This document shows, piece after piece, positions 36,198-49,458 of a stretch of DNA of 64,000 bases (positions are counted from its first letter, which is position 1; each line of letters starts with the position of its first letter). The position numbers were made by a program, and so were the translations under genes. This DNA comes from Zygnema cylindricum (taxonomy: Eukaryota; Streptophyta; Zygnematophyceae; Zygnematales; Zygnemataceae), in assembly GCA_037447655.1 (NCBI GenBank), contig JBBHKE010002205.1, positions 1-64,000 of the forward strand. Direction: 5' to 3'. The notes below the pieces were generated by a model. The model was not told where the DNA came from and made no database searches. It was given only the letters and a program-made list of their open reading frames with translations.

Positions 36198-37087
36198 TGT
36201 TGATTTTGGAAAGCTTTACGTCTCAGAAAAAAAATATGACGAAAGAAAGATAGTATAATGTAGCGTGTAAAGGACATTCGACGTCACTTAAGAAGCAAAC
36301 AAGTATTTTTGGGACAAAGCAGCTGCGACGCTGATGGGACAAAGCGGCTGCGGCGCAGATGGGACAAGTAGCTGGGACGCAAAAGAGACACTGCAACCGC
36401 GATACAGACAGGACAAAGCAACTGCGGTTATTTGGAAAATAATCTACTACGGAACGACACAACTGCAATGAAGCTGCGGTGACGTTGAATATGGTTGGAA
36501 CGAGTCATCACAGCTGCGGTTGATATGAATCGAGTCAACGGACAAGATTCACAAAGGGATCACAAGTGGTTTGCTGGCAGGTGTTTTCCTAACATCTTAA
36601 TGGACATATCCGAACACTTATAATTAAGTGGGCAACAATTAATTGTACAATCACTTATAGTTGATCTCTTAGTAATATTGATTGTATAGTGATAGATTAA
36701 CTTTAGCTTGATTAGGAGTACTTAGATCTAAGTGTCAATTTGGTTCTTACACCTATATCTTAGGAACACTTGTATCGGAGGAACAACACTATCTAATAGG
36801 ACAACTAGGAGCAAGCACTCACTATGAATATAAGACTTAAGACGTAGAACATTTTATGTATCCAGACTTCCAAACTGTTTAATCTGCAAAATGTTTTTGG
36901 GAAATTTCTGAGTTGCATATCTTGGTGTATGTTGAATCAGATGGGTTGAAACTTTGGGTGTTATCAGACTTTGTGATATACTATACTGTCGTATAGTTTG
37001 AAGCTGTTTGGATTTTTGTATCAAATTTGGTGAGCTGTTGAAAACAGCTGTGTGGTAGGATTCTTGGTAAGCTTTTGTGGGTGAATT
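36198..37087 (+). mobile_element. 5' LTR of copia element 4
   Basis: It starts TGTTGATTTTGGAAAGC and repeats at 41487 in direct orientation. Internal degenerate units of GGGACAAAGCAGCTGCGACG lie at about 36310-36425. The repeated block runs past the gag ATG at 37088 to about 37142, so the true LTR end is unclear. Confidence 0.8.
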
Positions 37088-40000
37088 ATGTCTACTTCTA
37101 CTACTGCTGCTGCTCCACCTGCTCCATTGGTCGTATAACAACAGTTTATGGGCCTGTCATATATATGTTTTTTCTCCTCAGAAGAAAAATATGTTTATTG
37201 GGCGGATATGGTGGAAACGCACTTCGAAAATGTGAATCTTTTGGATATTCTGGATGGTTCACTGGAGAAATCGGATCCGTCTTGGTCGAAGAAAAACTCG
37301 CAAGCTCAATCTATTTTGAAATTCTGTATCTCGAAATAATTGGCTATGTCACGGATAAAAATGAAAAAGGCGATCGATATCTGGAAGTCTCTCAAGGATA
37401 ACTACGAAAAGGCTAATATCTAAGAAGAGTTTTTTTTGGCTAGACAAATTTTGGACTATAAATACACGGGCCACAATGGCCGAATATGGTAACAAGTTTC
37501 GAATTCTAATAGATTCTCATGTTTGTGCAGGTGGATCTTTCCCTCAATTTCAGCAAGCTGCATTACTAATGATGGGTCTTCCTAATACTATGAATGTAGC
37601 GTATGATAGGCTGAAGCATAAAGATAAAGCTAGCTCGACTTTACAGCTAGCTATTAATTCGATATTGGAAGAAGAGGCTAATTCTAAAATTCTTAGTGGA
37701 GAAGAGCAAGTAGAGACATTTAATGCACATTTTGACAAAAAAACACACTTTAATCAGTAGAAAAATCAGTTTCATCAGAACAAGAATCAGTTTAAACAAA
37801 TTAATCAGAGAGGAATTAGATTGTTTTTTAAAGCGTGATTTTATTGTAATGTAAAGGGTCATGGATATAAGTTATGTTCTAAGCTTAAGAGAGCTAAAGA
37901 AATAGGTTTGTATAGGCCTGGATGGCAACTGAGTTGGTTTAATCAAGGGTTCACAAGATCTATGTCTCGAGGAAATGCACTATTCTTGCCATCTTCATCT
38001 TATGAAGACAAGTCTCGACCACTCTTTGACGAGGAAGAAGAGGACTTATTCGCTATGGCGAAAGCAATGGAGGGTGAATAATACACTAGAAAGTTAATGG
38101 ACACAGGAGCATCGGGACACATGTGCTGGAACAAGGCAATTTTCAAAAACTTGAAATCCACACCCGAGAAAAATATCTACTATGTCTGTGGTATGAGTGC
38201 ACAAGCACGTGTTGTAGGTGATGTCTCCTTGCTAGTTGATATAGAATGAAAGGCAGTTGAGAGAACTCTTCACAATGTCCTCTTTTTATCGGATTTCAAG
38301 AAAATTTTGTTTTCAACTTCTTTGGTAGAAAGTAAAGGGTTTGAAGTCAATTTGAAACATTATCAACAGGTTGTTACCAAGAATGGAAAGATTGCAGTCA
38401 CAGTCACTAAAGATGCCAGCAAAATGTATCGAATGGATATGCATGATAATAAATAAAATGATGTTTTGTATTCCGGTGCATTATCTTCCGATGAGCTGTG
38501 GCATAAGAGGTTAGGCCATGTGAACTATGACAGTCTGAAAAAAATGGTACATGCTAGAAAATAAGGAGTCACTCTTTCAGATCAATTAGCTAAAACGGGC
38601 GATGGATGTGCACTAGGAAAAATACACAAGTTAGCGTTTCCTTAGGAATCTGAACTCCGGTCCAATAAACATTTGTAACTAATTCATTCTGATGTCTTCG
38701 ATCCTGCAAAGGAACCATGTGCCAGGGGGATGAAATATATGGTTACTTTTACAAATGATTTTTCACGGTTTACTAAAGTCTACTTCAAGAAAGAAAAGAG
38801 TGAAGTCTTCAGCCACTTCTAACACTACAAAACATGGGCCAAGACACTACATGGTCTGCTAATTTTGGAACTAGGATTGGACAATGGCGGCGAATATACA
38901 TCAAAAGAGTTTGAAAACTTCTTACTTAAGGAGGGCATTAGTCATCAGCTAACAGTTACATATTCACCGGAACAAAATGGGGTTTCAGAAAGACTAAATA
39001 GAACAATCATATAGAGGTCTAGATCCATGCTTGCAGATGAAAATGTGGATCCAAAATTTTGGGTTGAAGTATTGAATTGTGTTGTTTATATAAAGAATAG
39101 AATAGGGTCAAGATTGGTAAAGACTACATCTTATAAGGTCTTGACTGGTAAAAAAACAGATGTTAGTCATTTCAACGTCTTTGGTAGCAAATGTTTTATT
39201 TTGGATACGTTTAAATACAGATTGAAAATATAACCAAAAAGATTATCGGGTATTTTGCTGGGGTATGATGATCACTCCAAAGGGTATAGAGTCTTTGTAT
39301 GTGAGAAACAAAAAATAATTGTAGCAAGGAATATTATTGTAAAGGACGAGCTTGACTCGATCGATTTCTTTTACGTGACAGACCAACAAAGGCAGCAAAT
39401 AATACATAAATATGTCATTTTAGATTCCAAACAGGAGATTGTCACGCGGGTGCAAAAGCCTCCGGTGGTGACACCGGTATCTAAAATGAACTAACTTCCT
39501 CAACAAGTTCAGTTAGAGCCCAGTTAGAACTAAGTTCCAGAACAAGTTCATTTTTAGCCCGGTGACCAGAATTAAAATCCTACGGATTCCACACAAAGAC
39601 AAAAGAGAAATGCGAGGGATCTGACGATTTCAGCCTCGAAAATTTCGGGGGGAAGACGATCAAGAAGCCGATTGCAAACAACTTCCCACTTTGCCTACTC
39701 TGCAGCCTTAGGAAAGCCTCTGAACATTTGAAGGCCTTTTCAACACCAGAAAGACATCAGTGGATCGAAGCAGCTAACGATGAAATAAAATCGATCATGG
39801 AAGCTCAGACATGGGAGCTTGTGGATCTTCCTCCGGACCGAAAAGCGATCTGCGTCGAATGGGTATTCAAGGTAAAGTTAAAGCCCGATGATACTATTGC
39901 AGAATACAAGGCTAGGCTTGTTGCAAAGGGGTATAATCAGAAGGAAGGAATTGATTCTGAAGAAACTTTTTCTCTGGTTATAAGATTTTTGACAGTTATG

Positions 40001-41219
40001 ATTTTGCTGTCCCTAGCTGCTATAGAAGATATGGAAATACATCAGATGGATGTAAAAACGGCCTTCGTGCATGGAGAGCTACAAGAGACCATTTACATGA
40101 AGCAGCCCGCAATGTATACACAACCAGGAAAAGAGCACTTTGTATGCAAATTGTTAAAATCTTTGTACGGCCTAAAACAGGCCCCAAGCAATGGAATCTG
40201 AAGCTTCATGAATTCTTAAGTAGCCTAGGATTTCAAAGGATAAGTTGTGATCATTTGGTCTACGTTCTAAAGGGTGAGGATGGGATAGTGTATATAGCAC
40301 TGTATGTAGATGATTTACTATTAATTAGCAAGTCAATGGCTAAAATTAAAAAAATAAAAAATGCCTTGAATTCATGGTTCAAGATGAAAGACCTCGGTGA
40401 GGCGAAATATATTTTGGGTATTTAGGTAAAAACGGATAGAATTAAGAAATTAATATAATTGACTCAAAAGGAGGCTATTAGAAACATGTTAGATGAGTAT
40501 GGAATGCAAGGGGCAAAACGATGTGTAATTCCAATGGTGTTTCGGTAGAAGTAAGAGGGAGAAGAGACAAGGTTTGGTGTTATTCTCAATGAGTATTTAG
40601 AGTCAAGGGAGGATGATCGTATGTCACTATATTATATGAATTGTACCCGTACTGACATTGATGCAACAGTTGGGGTACTGAGCGGAAGTCTAGAAATTCC
40701 GAGAAAATTTGACCGTGATGCTGCAAGGAGAGTCTTAAGATATTTGGCAGGAACCGAAGACTTCACACTCACACTATACCGAGAAGAAGTCAAGTTGCAA
40801 TCATGGAGTGATGCAAGCTATGGTGACATACCAAGCCGGAAATCCACCACGAGATTCGTTCTAAAAATTGGAAACGGTAATGCTCTTAGAGCAGCAAGCT
40901 TCAAAAAGGTCACGGCATAGTCGACAATGGAGTCAAAATACATGGCAGCGAGCTCAGCCCTCAAAAAGCTCTTATGGGTAAAATCTATGTTGCACGAACT
41001 GGGATACATGCAGGTTCGACCACAAGTTATCTATTGTGATAACCAGGCTGCCATTGCCATTGCCTCTAACGCGAGTCACCACTTCAAAAGCAAACACATG
41101 GATGTAAGGCTACACTTTGTAACAGAAAAAGTGTTTTCAAGGGTGATTGAATTATGCTATTTGTTAGATGCAAAAATGATTGCTGATATGCTTACTAAAG
41201 CTCTCCCCGTTCCTTAACT
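37088..41219 (+). pseudogene. Ty1/copia element 4, gag-pol, decayed
   Basis: The order is complete: gag (MSTSTTAAAPP; MVETHFENVNLLDILDGS from 37208), a poor knuckle near 37840-37870, protease DTGASGHM near 38100, GAG-pre-integrase (LWHKRLGHVNYD near 38500), integrase (HSDVFD, GLDNGGEYT, NGVSERLNR), RT ([12 protein letters not shown] from 39728, YVDD at 40303-40314) and RNase H (WSDASYGD near 40805, DNQAAIAIAS near 41040, MLTKALPVP). Many stops and shifts (for example 37136, 37337, 38079, 38454, 39013, 40423) make it non-autonomous. RT, gag and LTR place it with element 3. Because it sits inside an array shared with gene A's flank, it inserted beside gene B. Confidence 0.92.
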
Positions 41220-41472
41220 GAAGTATTGTAGGGATGTTGTGGGACTAGGTGACTAGCTAAAGTTGATTCGCTGCCATAGTGAGCTAGTCCAGCTTGTCCA
41301 GCATCAAGATGTAGTGAGACTTGGTGACGTGCTAAAATTGCGGCATTGCTATACTGCCATGCTGCGGTACATTGGAATTCGGTGGGTCTATATAACTAAG
41401 CTAATTTGTTGCGTTGCTATGCTGCTATACTGCACTTCTTGACATCCCAGTTGCGCTGATATAGTGAGTCTA

Positions 41473-41486
41473 AAGCTTTAAGGGAG
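41473..41486 (+). other. Polypurine tract of copia element 4
   Basis: AAGCTTTAAGGGAG directly precedes TGTTGATTTTGG, the 3' LTR start, and fixes that border. Confidence 0.65.
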
Positions 41487-42433
41487 TGTTGATTTTGGAA
41501 ACCTTTACGTCTCAGTAAATTAGTATGAGGGAAGAAAGATAGTAAAATGTAGTTTATAAAGGACACGCCGCGTCACTTAAGAAGCGAACAAGTATTTTTA
41601 GGATAAAACAGCTGCGACGCAGATGGGACAAAGCATCTGCGACGCAGATGGGACAAAGGAGTTGCGACGCAAATGGGACAAAGCAACTGCGATACTAACG
41701 GGACAAAGCAGCTGAGGTTATTTGGAATATAATCCGGTACGGAACGACGCAGCTGCAATGAAGTTGCGCTGACGATGAATATTGTCCGAACGAGACATCG
41801 CAGCTGCGGTTGATATGAATTGAGTCAACGGACGAGATTTACAAAGGGATCACAAGTTGTTTGCTGCCAGGTGTTTTCCCAACATCTTAATGGACGTAGC
41901 TTGACACTTATAACTAAGCCGGCGGCAATGAATTGTACAATCACTTAGAGTTGGTCTCTCTGTAATATAGATTGTACAGTGATAGATTAGCTTTAACGTG
42001 ATAAGGAGTACTTAGATCTTAGTGTAAGCTTGGTTATTGGATGTATCTCTTAAGAACACTTGTATCGGAGGAACATCACTATCTAATAGGACAACTAGGA
42101 GCAAGCACTCACTATGAATATAAGACTTAAGACGTAGAACATTTTATGTATCCAGACTTCCAAACTGTTTAATCTGCAAAATGTTTTTGGGAAATTTCTG
42201 AGTTGCATATCTTGGTGTATGTTGAATCAGATGGGTTGAAACTTTGGGTGTTATCAGACTTTGTGATATACTATACTGTCGTATAGTTTGAAGCTGTTTG
42301 GATTTTTGTATCAAATTTGGTGAGCTGTTGAAAACAGCTGTGTGGTAGGATTCTTGGTAAGCTTTTGTGGGTGAATTATGTCTACTTCTACTACTGCTGC
42401 TGCTCCACCTGCTCCAGTGGTCGTAGAACAACA
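41487..42433 (+). mobile_element. 3' LTR of copia element 4, mosaic
   Basis: The first 580 bases differ from the 5' LTR at many positions. From about 42067 to 42430 the two copies differ at only a handful of bases, and the match runs about 50 bases into the gag start (MSTSTTAAAPPAP) before the GAATGTGAC array begins. This is not a simple LTR end. Confidence 0.8.
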
Positions 42434-42715
42434 AATGTGACAATAATGTGAATGCGAGGTTAATGTGAATGTTGACATGAATGTGAATCCTGACATGATT
42501 ATGAATGTCACATGAATGTGAATGTTGACAAGAATGTTATTGTGACATTAAATTGAATGTGACATGAAAGTGAATTTGACATGAATGTAAATGTAACATA
42601 AATGGCAATGTTTCACGAATGTGCAGTCGACATAAAGGTGAATGCGACATGAATTTGAATGTTGCCATGATTATAAATGTGCCATGAAGAATGTGACTTG
42701 AATGCAAATATGACT
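42434..42715. repeat. GAATGTGAC array, right of copia element 4
   Basis: Imperfect ATGTGAATG/GACATGAATG units. With 36150-36197 it forms the array that copia element 4 split. Equivalent to 9415-9880 beside gene A. Confidence 0.85.
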
Positions 42716-45700
42716 ACCATTTTGTGGAAATGTATAAGAAGTAATGAAAATGAACTTCAAATAATTAACATTATTCTACATATTCATGCTTGAAGTTAAT
42801 AAGAAAAAAAAAATTGCAAAAACAAAAGTAACTAAAAATTTATGAAATAGCTAGAACACCAGTCTTAAAGTATTAGAAATGATTTATACTTTCCTACATA
42901 AAAGTAAAACGAGAAACTCAATTCGCAAAGAGTAATCGCTCAAAAAGTATGCATAAGCAATAATAAGTCCTAAAAAAACAAACCAGTCTGTACATTCTTA
43001 CTTCATAGAACTATGGTACCCATACTCAAATATAGCAAGTGACCAAAACTACAAAGAGGTTGTTAAATCAATTTTAGAATTCCTAGCAATGTCATACAAA
43101 TTCGCCTTAAGGTAGTAAGGTATTGGAATTCGCAAAAGCGTCATCCAGTGCAAAATTATTAAAATGTAATAAAAGTAGTCTTAAACGTTTCAGTTAAATT
43201 TCTTGCTTGAAGTTAGCAAAAAAAAAGTGACAAAAAACTAAAAAGTACCTATAAACAACATCCTTCGACAGAATCTGGAGGAAGTCAATTTCCTTCTTTG
43301 TCACATTTGACCTAAACTTTGCCGTACACTCTCTCATCTCAGTTTTGGAGTACAAATTTTGGGAGTTATACTATCTCGTTTGGCCTTCGCACGTATAGTG
43401 TTAAGTGCAGTGTTTTGACAGGCGAACTTATTTAAAGTGAGAAAGGATGCAGGTTTTATTTTTGTATCCGGATTATCTTTAAAGTAAGTGGTTCTCAAAA
43501 TGGCACAATTGTGTGATGTTGCCAACGTGACCGCTGTCCCGCTGCATCCTGCTATTGCACCTCCAAGGTCCACGGTGTCTAAGCAAACCTGGAGGCACGA
43601 GAGATACAACACCCATTGTGAACATTATTCTGTAGTAGAAATTACAAACCCTATTTTAAAGATAGATGGCAACCACAAAGGCCTAAATATTTAAAGATAT
43701 TAAGAGATAAAGAGATTGCCAAGACCACATTATTCTTGCATCCATAATACTAATCTGTCATGCCTAATCACGAACGATAGTATCTAATACACATACAAAT
43801 CGCAAGTATGAATGAGGAAAACCGTGTGTCAGCCAGTATTCAAAAGGCAATTAATGAAATTTGTACGTGTTGAAAGAACGGATATTTGTTATGGATTGGA
43901 CATTAAAAAGTCGGATGAATGTTAATGTATTGGAATTATTCTCACCTCTTGCTGAAAGGTATTGTCATTGTGAGAATATTCCAGGATACGACCACAGTAC
44001 ACACCAGGGTTTAGGGAATAAAATTTTGTCGCGTTTCCATCCATGTATTCACGAATAATAGTTGGGCACGTTTCCCCCCGCTTAATGCTGTATGGACGGG
44101 TACAGGGTCCACGAAATGGTACATCTCCCTTTGAAATGCATATCTACAAAAATGGATTTATTTCCAAACGCATACAGCAACAAGTTTAGTAATTTAGGAA
44201 GTCTAAGCGACATGACGATGTTAACACAAGAGTATACAAACTCGTCCGAAATTAAGGGAAATTACATCGCACTTTCTATTTATGTCCATTCATCTATCCA
44301 TATTTTGAAATGTAGGGTTAAGGTATTCGAAAACCACCTGTTGGTATGGTTTCAAATTTGAGCAGTTCAAGCTCGGATTTGGAGAATCTGGGCCATCGAG
44401 GTCGAAGTTATGCTTGAGTTGTAATGTAAACTTTATGGAATCACATGTATCGCCCTGGAAAGCCCGATTTTGCATTGATCAGCTATTTACAGTAATTAAG
44501 TACTCAAATGGAATTGCTATTCTAGAAGACCATAATAATGGGGCCAATAGCTCAAATCACTCTAGCAAGAAAAAAAGGGTTGCATAAAAGCTCGAAATAT
44601 CCAAGCCCGTGTAAATCAAATTGAATAAAAAAAACTTGAATGGTTCACAAGAACGTAAGCTTACCTCTTCCGCTGAATAAATTAGGGAACATTCTATGGA
44701 GTTGGTTACATTAACTTTGGCTCCTTTTGGGAGAAGCTGGCTGCAATTCAAGTTCTGGAGCTCAACCCAAATGCATGTCCCTAATGGTATTAGGCCAACA
44801 TTATACCATACATGTATGCAAAAGAAGGGCCCTTGCCATCACACCCTTCCTTTCCAAAACAGTATGATGATTGCTCCATTCATTGAAGAGCAAAACCAAG
44901 GGTTTGACTGCAAATACGCCAAACAACAGGGCATTAAAAGTGATAGAAATAAAACCTTGTTTTGTCCTAGAAAGCTTTGTTGTGAGATGCCATATGTGGT
45001 GAAGATAGTCGAGCAAGAAATAGATCCACCAACTGGCACAACATATTCCTTTGCCCCTACCATAGCGGCGGCTGGAAAAAAAATAAACCATGAAGAGAAA
45101 AACAAGGTTGAAGTGAAAACATTGGTGGACATCAACAAAAACTTACAATACCCTTTTAATTACCAAGAAAGTGTTTCACGTTAGCATTGCTACAAATTTA
45201 CGTTATGGTTTTACATGTGGCATTGATTAAACATATGAAATGTTTCTTCAATATCATTTTTAACAACGTGTATCGACATGGATGTATGTATATATGACTT
45301 TGCTTACGGATTTCCTTAGCTCAATAAATTATGTGATATATTGAAGGAACAGAGTTTGTGAAATGTACATTGGTGTTGAACCCCCGATTAAACTTAATTC
45401 ATATAATGTTTCGAAATCATAAATGTCGCAAGACTTTTAAAGTATCTGCACTGGAACTTTGTGCCCTCATGGGTTGGATCTGTACAAATTTTGATCGAAT
45501 TTGGTTCTCTACTTAGAGATGAATGAATAGGTAAATGATCACACTCGTATTTGATTCAAATTTCTAAGCAAATTCGTGCAATAAGACGAATGTAAACAGA
45601 ACCCACCTGGAACACATGAGAGAGAACCGTCTGAATCATCGGCGGCATATCCAATCAGACAAACGCAAGCATATGTTCCCGGTTTGTCCTTAGAGTCCAC

Positions 45701-45918
45701 GCAGGTTCCCATTCCACAAGGATTGCGCGATGCGAAGGTACATGGAGAGGCTACACAAAACAAAGGGTTGCGGCCATTTAAAAATCCTGAACCACTTGAA
45801 TACAGTTGACAATTTACGTTTTGATAGACTTCCATTAGAAAGAGGAATGAAAAATAGAAAGGGCTAGGAATGAAGCAAAGTTGTATTCAGATTGTTCGTT
45901 GAGAAAGCAAGTCACCAA

Positions 45919-46562
45919 TTTCTTTCACACGTATATTTCTTTGGCGTAAAGCTAAATTTGTATCCACAAACACAGAACTTGATTACAAAATACGTTTCAC
46001 ACCAAAAACGTGCAGACCTCAATTTATTGAAAAAAAATCGCGAAGGTTAAATTCCCCCCTTTAGATTCAGGAACCGCAAAGTTTCACAGTGAAATCCACA
46101 AATAGTATTGTTCAAACCTGAACCATCACAGTACTGAAAGTTTGTGGATGTCATCTGGAACATGCTACAAAAAAGATACTCACAAAAGATTTAGCAAATG
46201 TTGGTATTCATCACTAAACTTATATTTTTTAATGCATATGCTTGAATATTCCGATTTCAAGTGTCGTTATAGGTCATATAAACTTCTATTGGATAGCAGT
46301 CGTCCATTTTGAAATTCTTAAATAAACATATAAATTCAGAACAATAGTCACCACATCCGATTAGCCTTTGCAATAAAATTGGAATTGAAATGTTTCTTTG
46401 ACTAATGCAATCGAATTCTAAATGTTCACCAGTTTTAATTGACTGTGTCATTTTTGAGGGTCTATTAAAGCTCCTGCAATTATAGAAATTATTTATATAT
46501 ATGTATTATACATGTTTAAAGCGGCAACTTGAACAAAAAAAAAATGCTGTCAACAATCCAAA
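45919..46562. other. 644-bp segment present in gene B intron, absent from gene A
   Basis: The segment is bordered by AAGTC on each side; gene A has AAGTCCACGCGG at the matching place (14296-14307). It is either an insertion with a 5-bp target duplication or a deletion in A between short repeats. Minus-strand open stretches (46257-46451; about 46065-46168) contain several Cys, but their phases do not fit gene B's exons and no known domain is evident. Confidence 0.55.
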
Positions 46563-49383
46563 AGTCCACGCGGCCAAACAACGAAAGGGTGATCGATCTA
46601 GCAAAAGAGGAACATGGGATATAGAGGAATATTCGTGAGTTAACGCGACCTTTAGATTAAGTTCCAATATAAACAGTACAATCATTTCCAAATAACAACG
46701 TGCATTGTGCGGTACTGTAAATCCAAAGAAAGTAAAACAAAGGACATGCGTTTTCAAGTCCACCAAAATATATGCAAAATTTCAAACATTTTAATGGATG
46801 CTTTTAAAACTGGACATATACACCAATGTGCACACACATTCCGTACTATAATGTTTAATGCGTCTTGCCCATTGAAAAAATCTTTGAATGTAAAAAAAAT
46901 AGTTTTGCTCACAAATCAAAGAAGTTCAACATGCTTGAAAACAAAGTCTAAAAATACATAATGTTTCTTACCTGGAGCGCAAGTTTGTGTTCCGTCTGTA
47001 TTGTTGACGGCTACAAATTGATCCATGCATTTACAGGTATATGTTTTGTTGTTTGACGTACATAAACCATTGCCACATGGGTTCATGCTTCCAGGACCAA
47101 GAGTAGCATTCTGTTGTATTTGTGCAAAATTTTTGACGTTGCAGAGATCATCAGCTGAAATATCCCAGAAGGGGAAAAAAAAAAAAAAACGTACAGATCA
47201 ACACGTTGACTTCACCCACTCACAGTATATGCAAAAAAATCAATCAAATGCTATGATAGATCATTCAATTCACAGACTAGCATCTATGGCAATAGTCAGC
47301 TACTCCTACGTATCCTTTCTGAGTTACACAAAATGTAAGAATATATGTCTATTACCGAACTTACGTTTGGGCTTCATTATTGGTATGATAGCTGGTTGAG
47401 TATTGATTCCACAAATCCCATAACCACTAGATATTTTAAGACGGATGTATCCTTTATCACCCCAGCTGGTTCCCCATGAATTTTGAATGAGCCAATATGG
47501 CGTCTCGGCTGTCAAATCGTAACCAACTACTAACACCGCATGGTCCATCCCGTTTGAGAAGCAAGTCTCGTCATCAAAGACACCCTGCACCAATCCTTAA
47601 CACATGCGTGTCACAACAAGTAATCGAGTAACATGTGAAATTAGTTCGTAGAAATGCACACAACGATCCAATGAAATTTGAGACATTGAATCTGAGGATA
47701 GCTCAGTGATTTAAAAAACATAAAAAATAGTTTTCAGCAGCGATTCCAAGCTGTTTTCACACCGTTAGAATATTCCCAAACGGAATATGTAAACTGTAAA
47801 AGACTTTAAAATAATTACAGAAGCTCACTAGTTTAGGGTTGTAATTGTTGAAAGCATAAGAGCCGGCCTCGATAGCCACCACAGCTGGTTGTTGTTGAAG
47901 TGCCAAAAGGAGGCCACTCCAGCCATCCATTTGAATTCTATCATATGATAGAATTTGTATTCCGTTTAATTTCTGCAAAATCATCAGACCACGAATGTTA
48001 TGTTGTAATTGGATTTGAAGTATTTTCAAAAAATAATCACAGGGTAAACAATGTAAGGGTTGAAAAAGTTAGACCATGAATATAATGCTTTAGAACTACG
48101 TGAATAATCTAAAAAAGTAATCACAGGATACATAAATTAAACGCTGAAGAAAAGTGAGCAGATAGGGAGAACCAGGCATGCAAAAGATAATAAAGAGCAA
48201 TAAAGAAAAAAAGTGTAGATACGGAGTACGTGGAAGATATTTGGAAGCATAGTCATAATTTATGCCATCGCATGATATCTCATTTAAGCATTGAAGAAAA
48301 AAAAGGAAAGCGGATGAAAAATACATACAAGGAAACCCTAAAACTTGAAAGAGACAGAAGAAAAAACACGAATTAGGATATTATAAGGCATAAACATTGA
48401 CTTACATTGACCAATTTGCAGGTACCTTCGTCCGTGAAACTTTTTGATGTTAAAAGACCTGTGTTTGCTGCGTAATCAAACGCTTCGTTCGGCCAACCTC
48501 CTCTAGCGCAGTTAATTTTAGTGCAGTTAAGCATTTGCCCGGCTGGAAAGTCAGGGAGAGGTTGCGTTCCCGCGTTTGCAATGTAATAGGCATGTTCAAT
48601 GGCAGTGAATGCAGAAATGATCCAGCATGTATCTACACATGGCAAGAAAAAGTTACAAATTAAATTAAACATTCCGAATTGCTAACTATTAGCAGTGTGG
48701 TTTTGGTACATTAGTGTGCTAATGGCCATAAAACAGATAAAAGGAAGGTCATTTGCAGAGAAAAACGAGAAGAGATCAATTTCACATTTTTTCCTCGAAG
48801 TAAATTAAATTCACGGAGTTTTGGGTATTTACTGCAGCTAGATTGATCCTTGACTTTGCTGCTAGGTAGTTGCGCAGTCCAATTCCATGAGGTCGCCACC
48901 AGCCATGTTGGTTTCTTATCCTTAGAATACAAAAATCCAGAACTTGCGTAACGGAAAAATTGATTTGTTTTGTTGGACAATGTTTGAGGCGGTGTTAATA
49001 ATCCCAAACCACGTGGTTTTGCACAATTCATCATAAGAAATAATCGAAGTTTAATTCATGCAAAATGCATGTTTACACATCGTCGCCTCTACAATACCTC
49101 AAAACTTCGTCGTGTGTTACGATGAGCCACTAACTTGGAAGGAATTTAGTGCGTGATAATGTGATCATTTAACAACGTATAAACCTTAATCATAGGCAAC
49201 TAAAGATGATGGCTCTACAGATTGAAAACAACAAACAATAAAAAAAATAAGTTTCGCATAAATTTGGGACATCACACAATTTCAGCAAAGCAATTATTCA
49301 TGGTTGAAGCAACGCAACTCGATGAAATTCTATCACTAACTCAAGCAATCGAAAGAAAAAGGCACTTTTGAGCCATATGTTAC

Positions 49384-49458
49384 CTTGGCCCCATGCAAGT
49401 TGAGTTTCAAATCACTAGCTGTTGTGATTCCTTTGAGAGGCTTGTTGTGGCAAGGAAG
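49384..49458 (-). other. Conserved intronic block, possible cryptic exon
   Basis: The block has an AG acceptor and GT donor, 75 nt, and reads LPCHNKPLKGITTASDLKLN. Gene A has the matching LPCHNKPLKAITTNDLKLN at about 17150-17220, with an in-frame 3-base difference, but lacks the donor. Inclusion in gene B would enter the wrong phase and meet a stop, so it is not counted as coding. Confidence 0.35.

Noticed and set aside
36854-37141. Minus-strand frame duplicated at 42144-42443
   Set aside because: The shared peptide is the antisense of the copia LTR and gag start.
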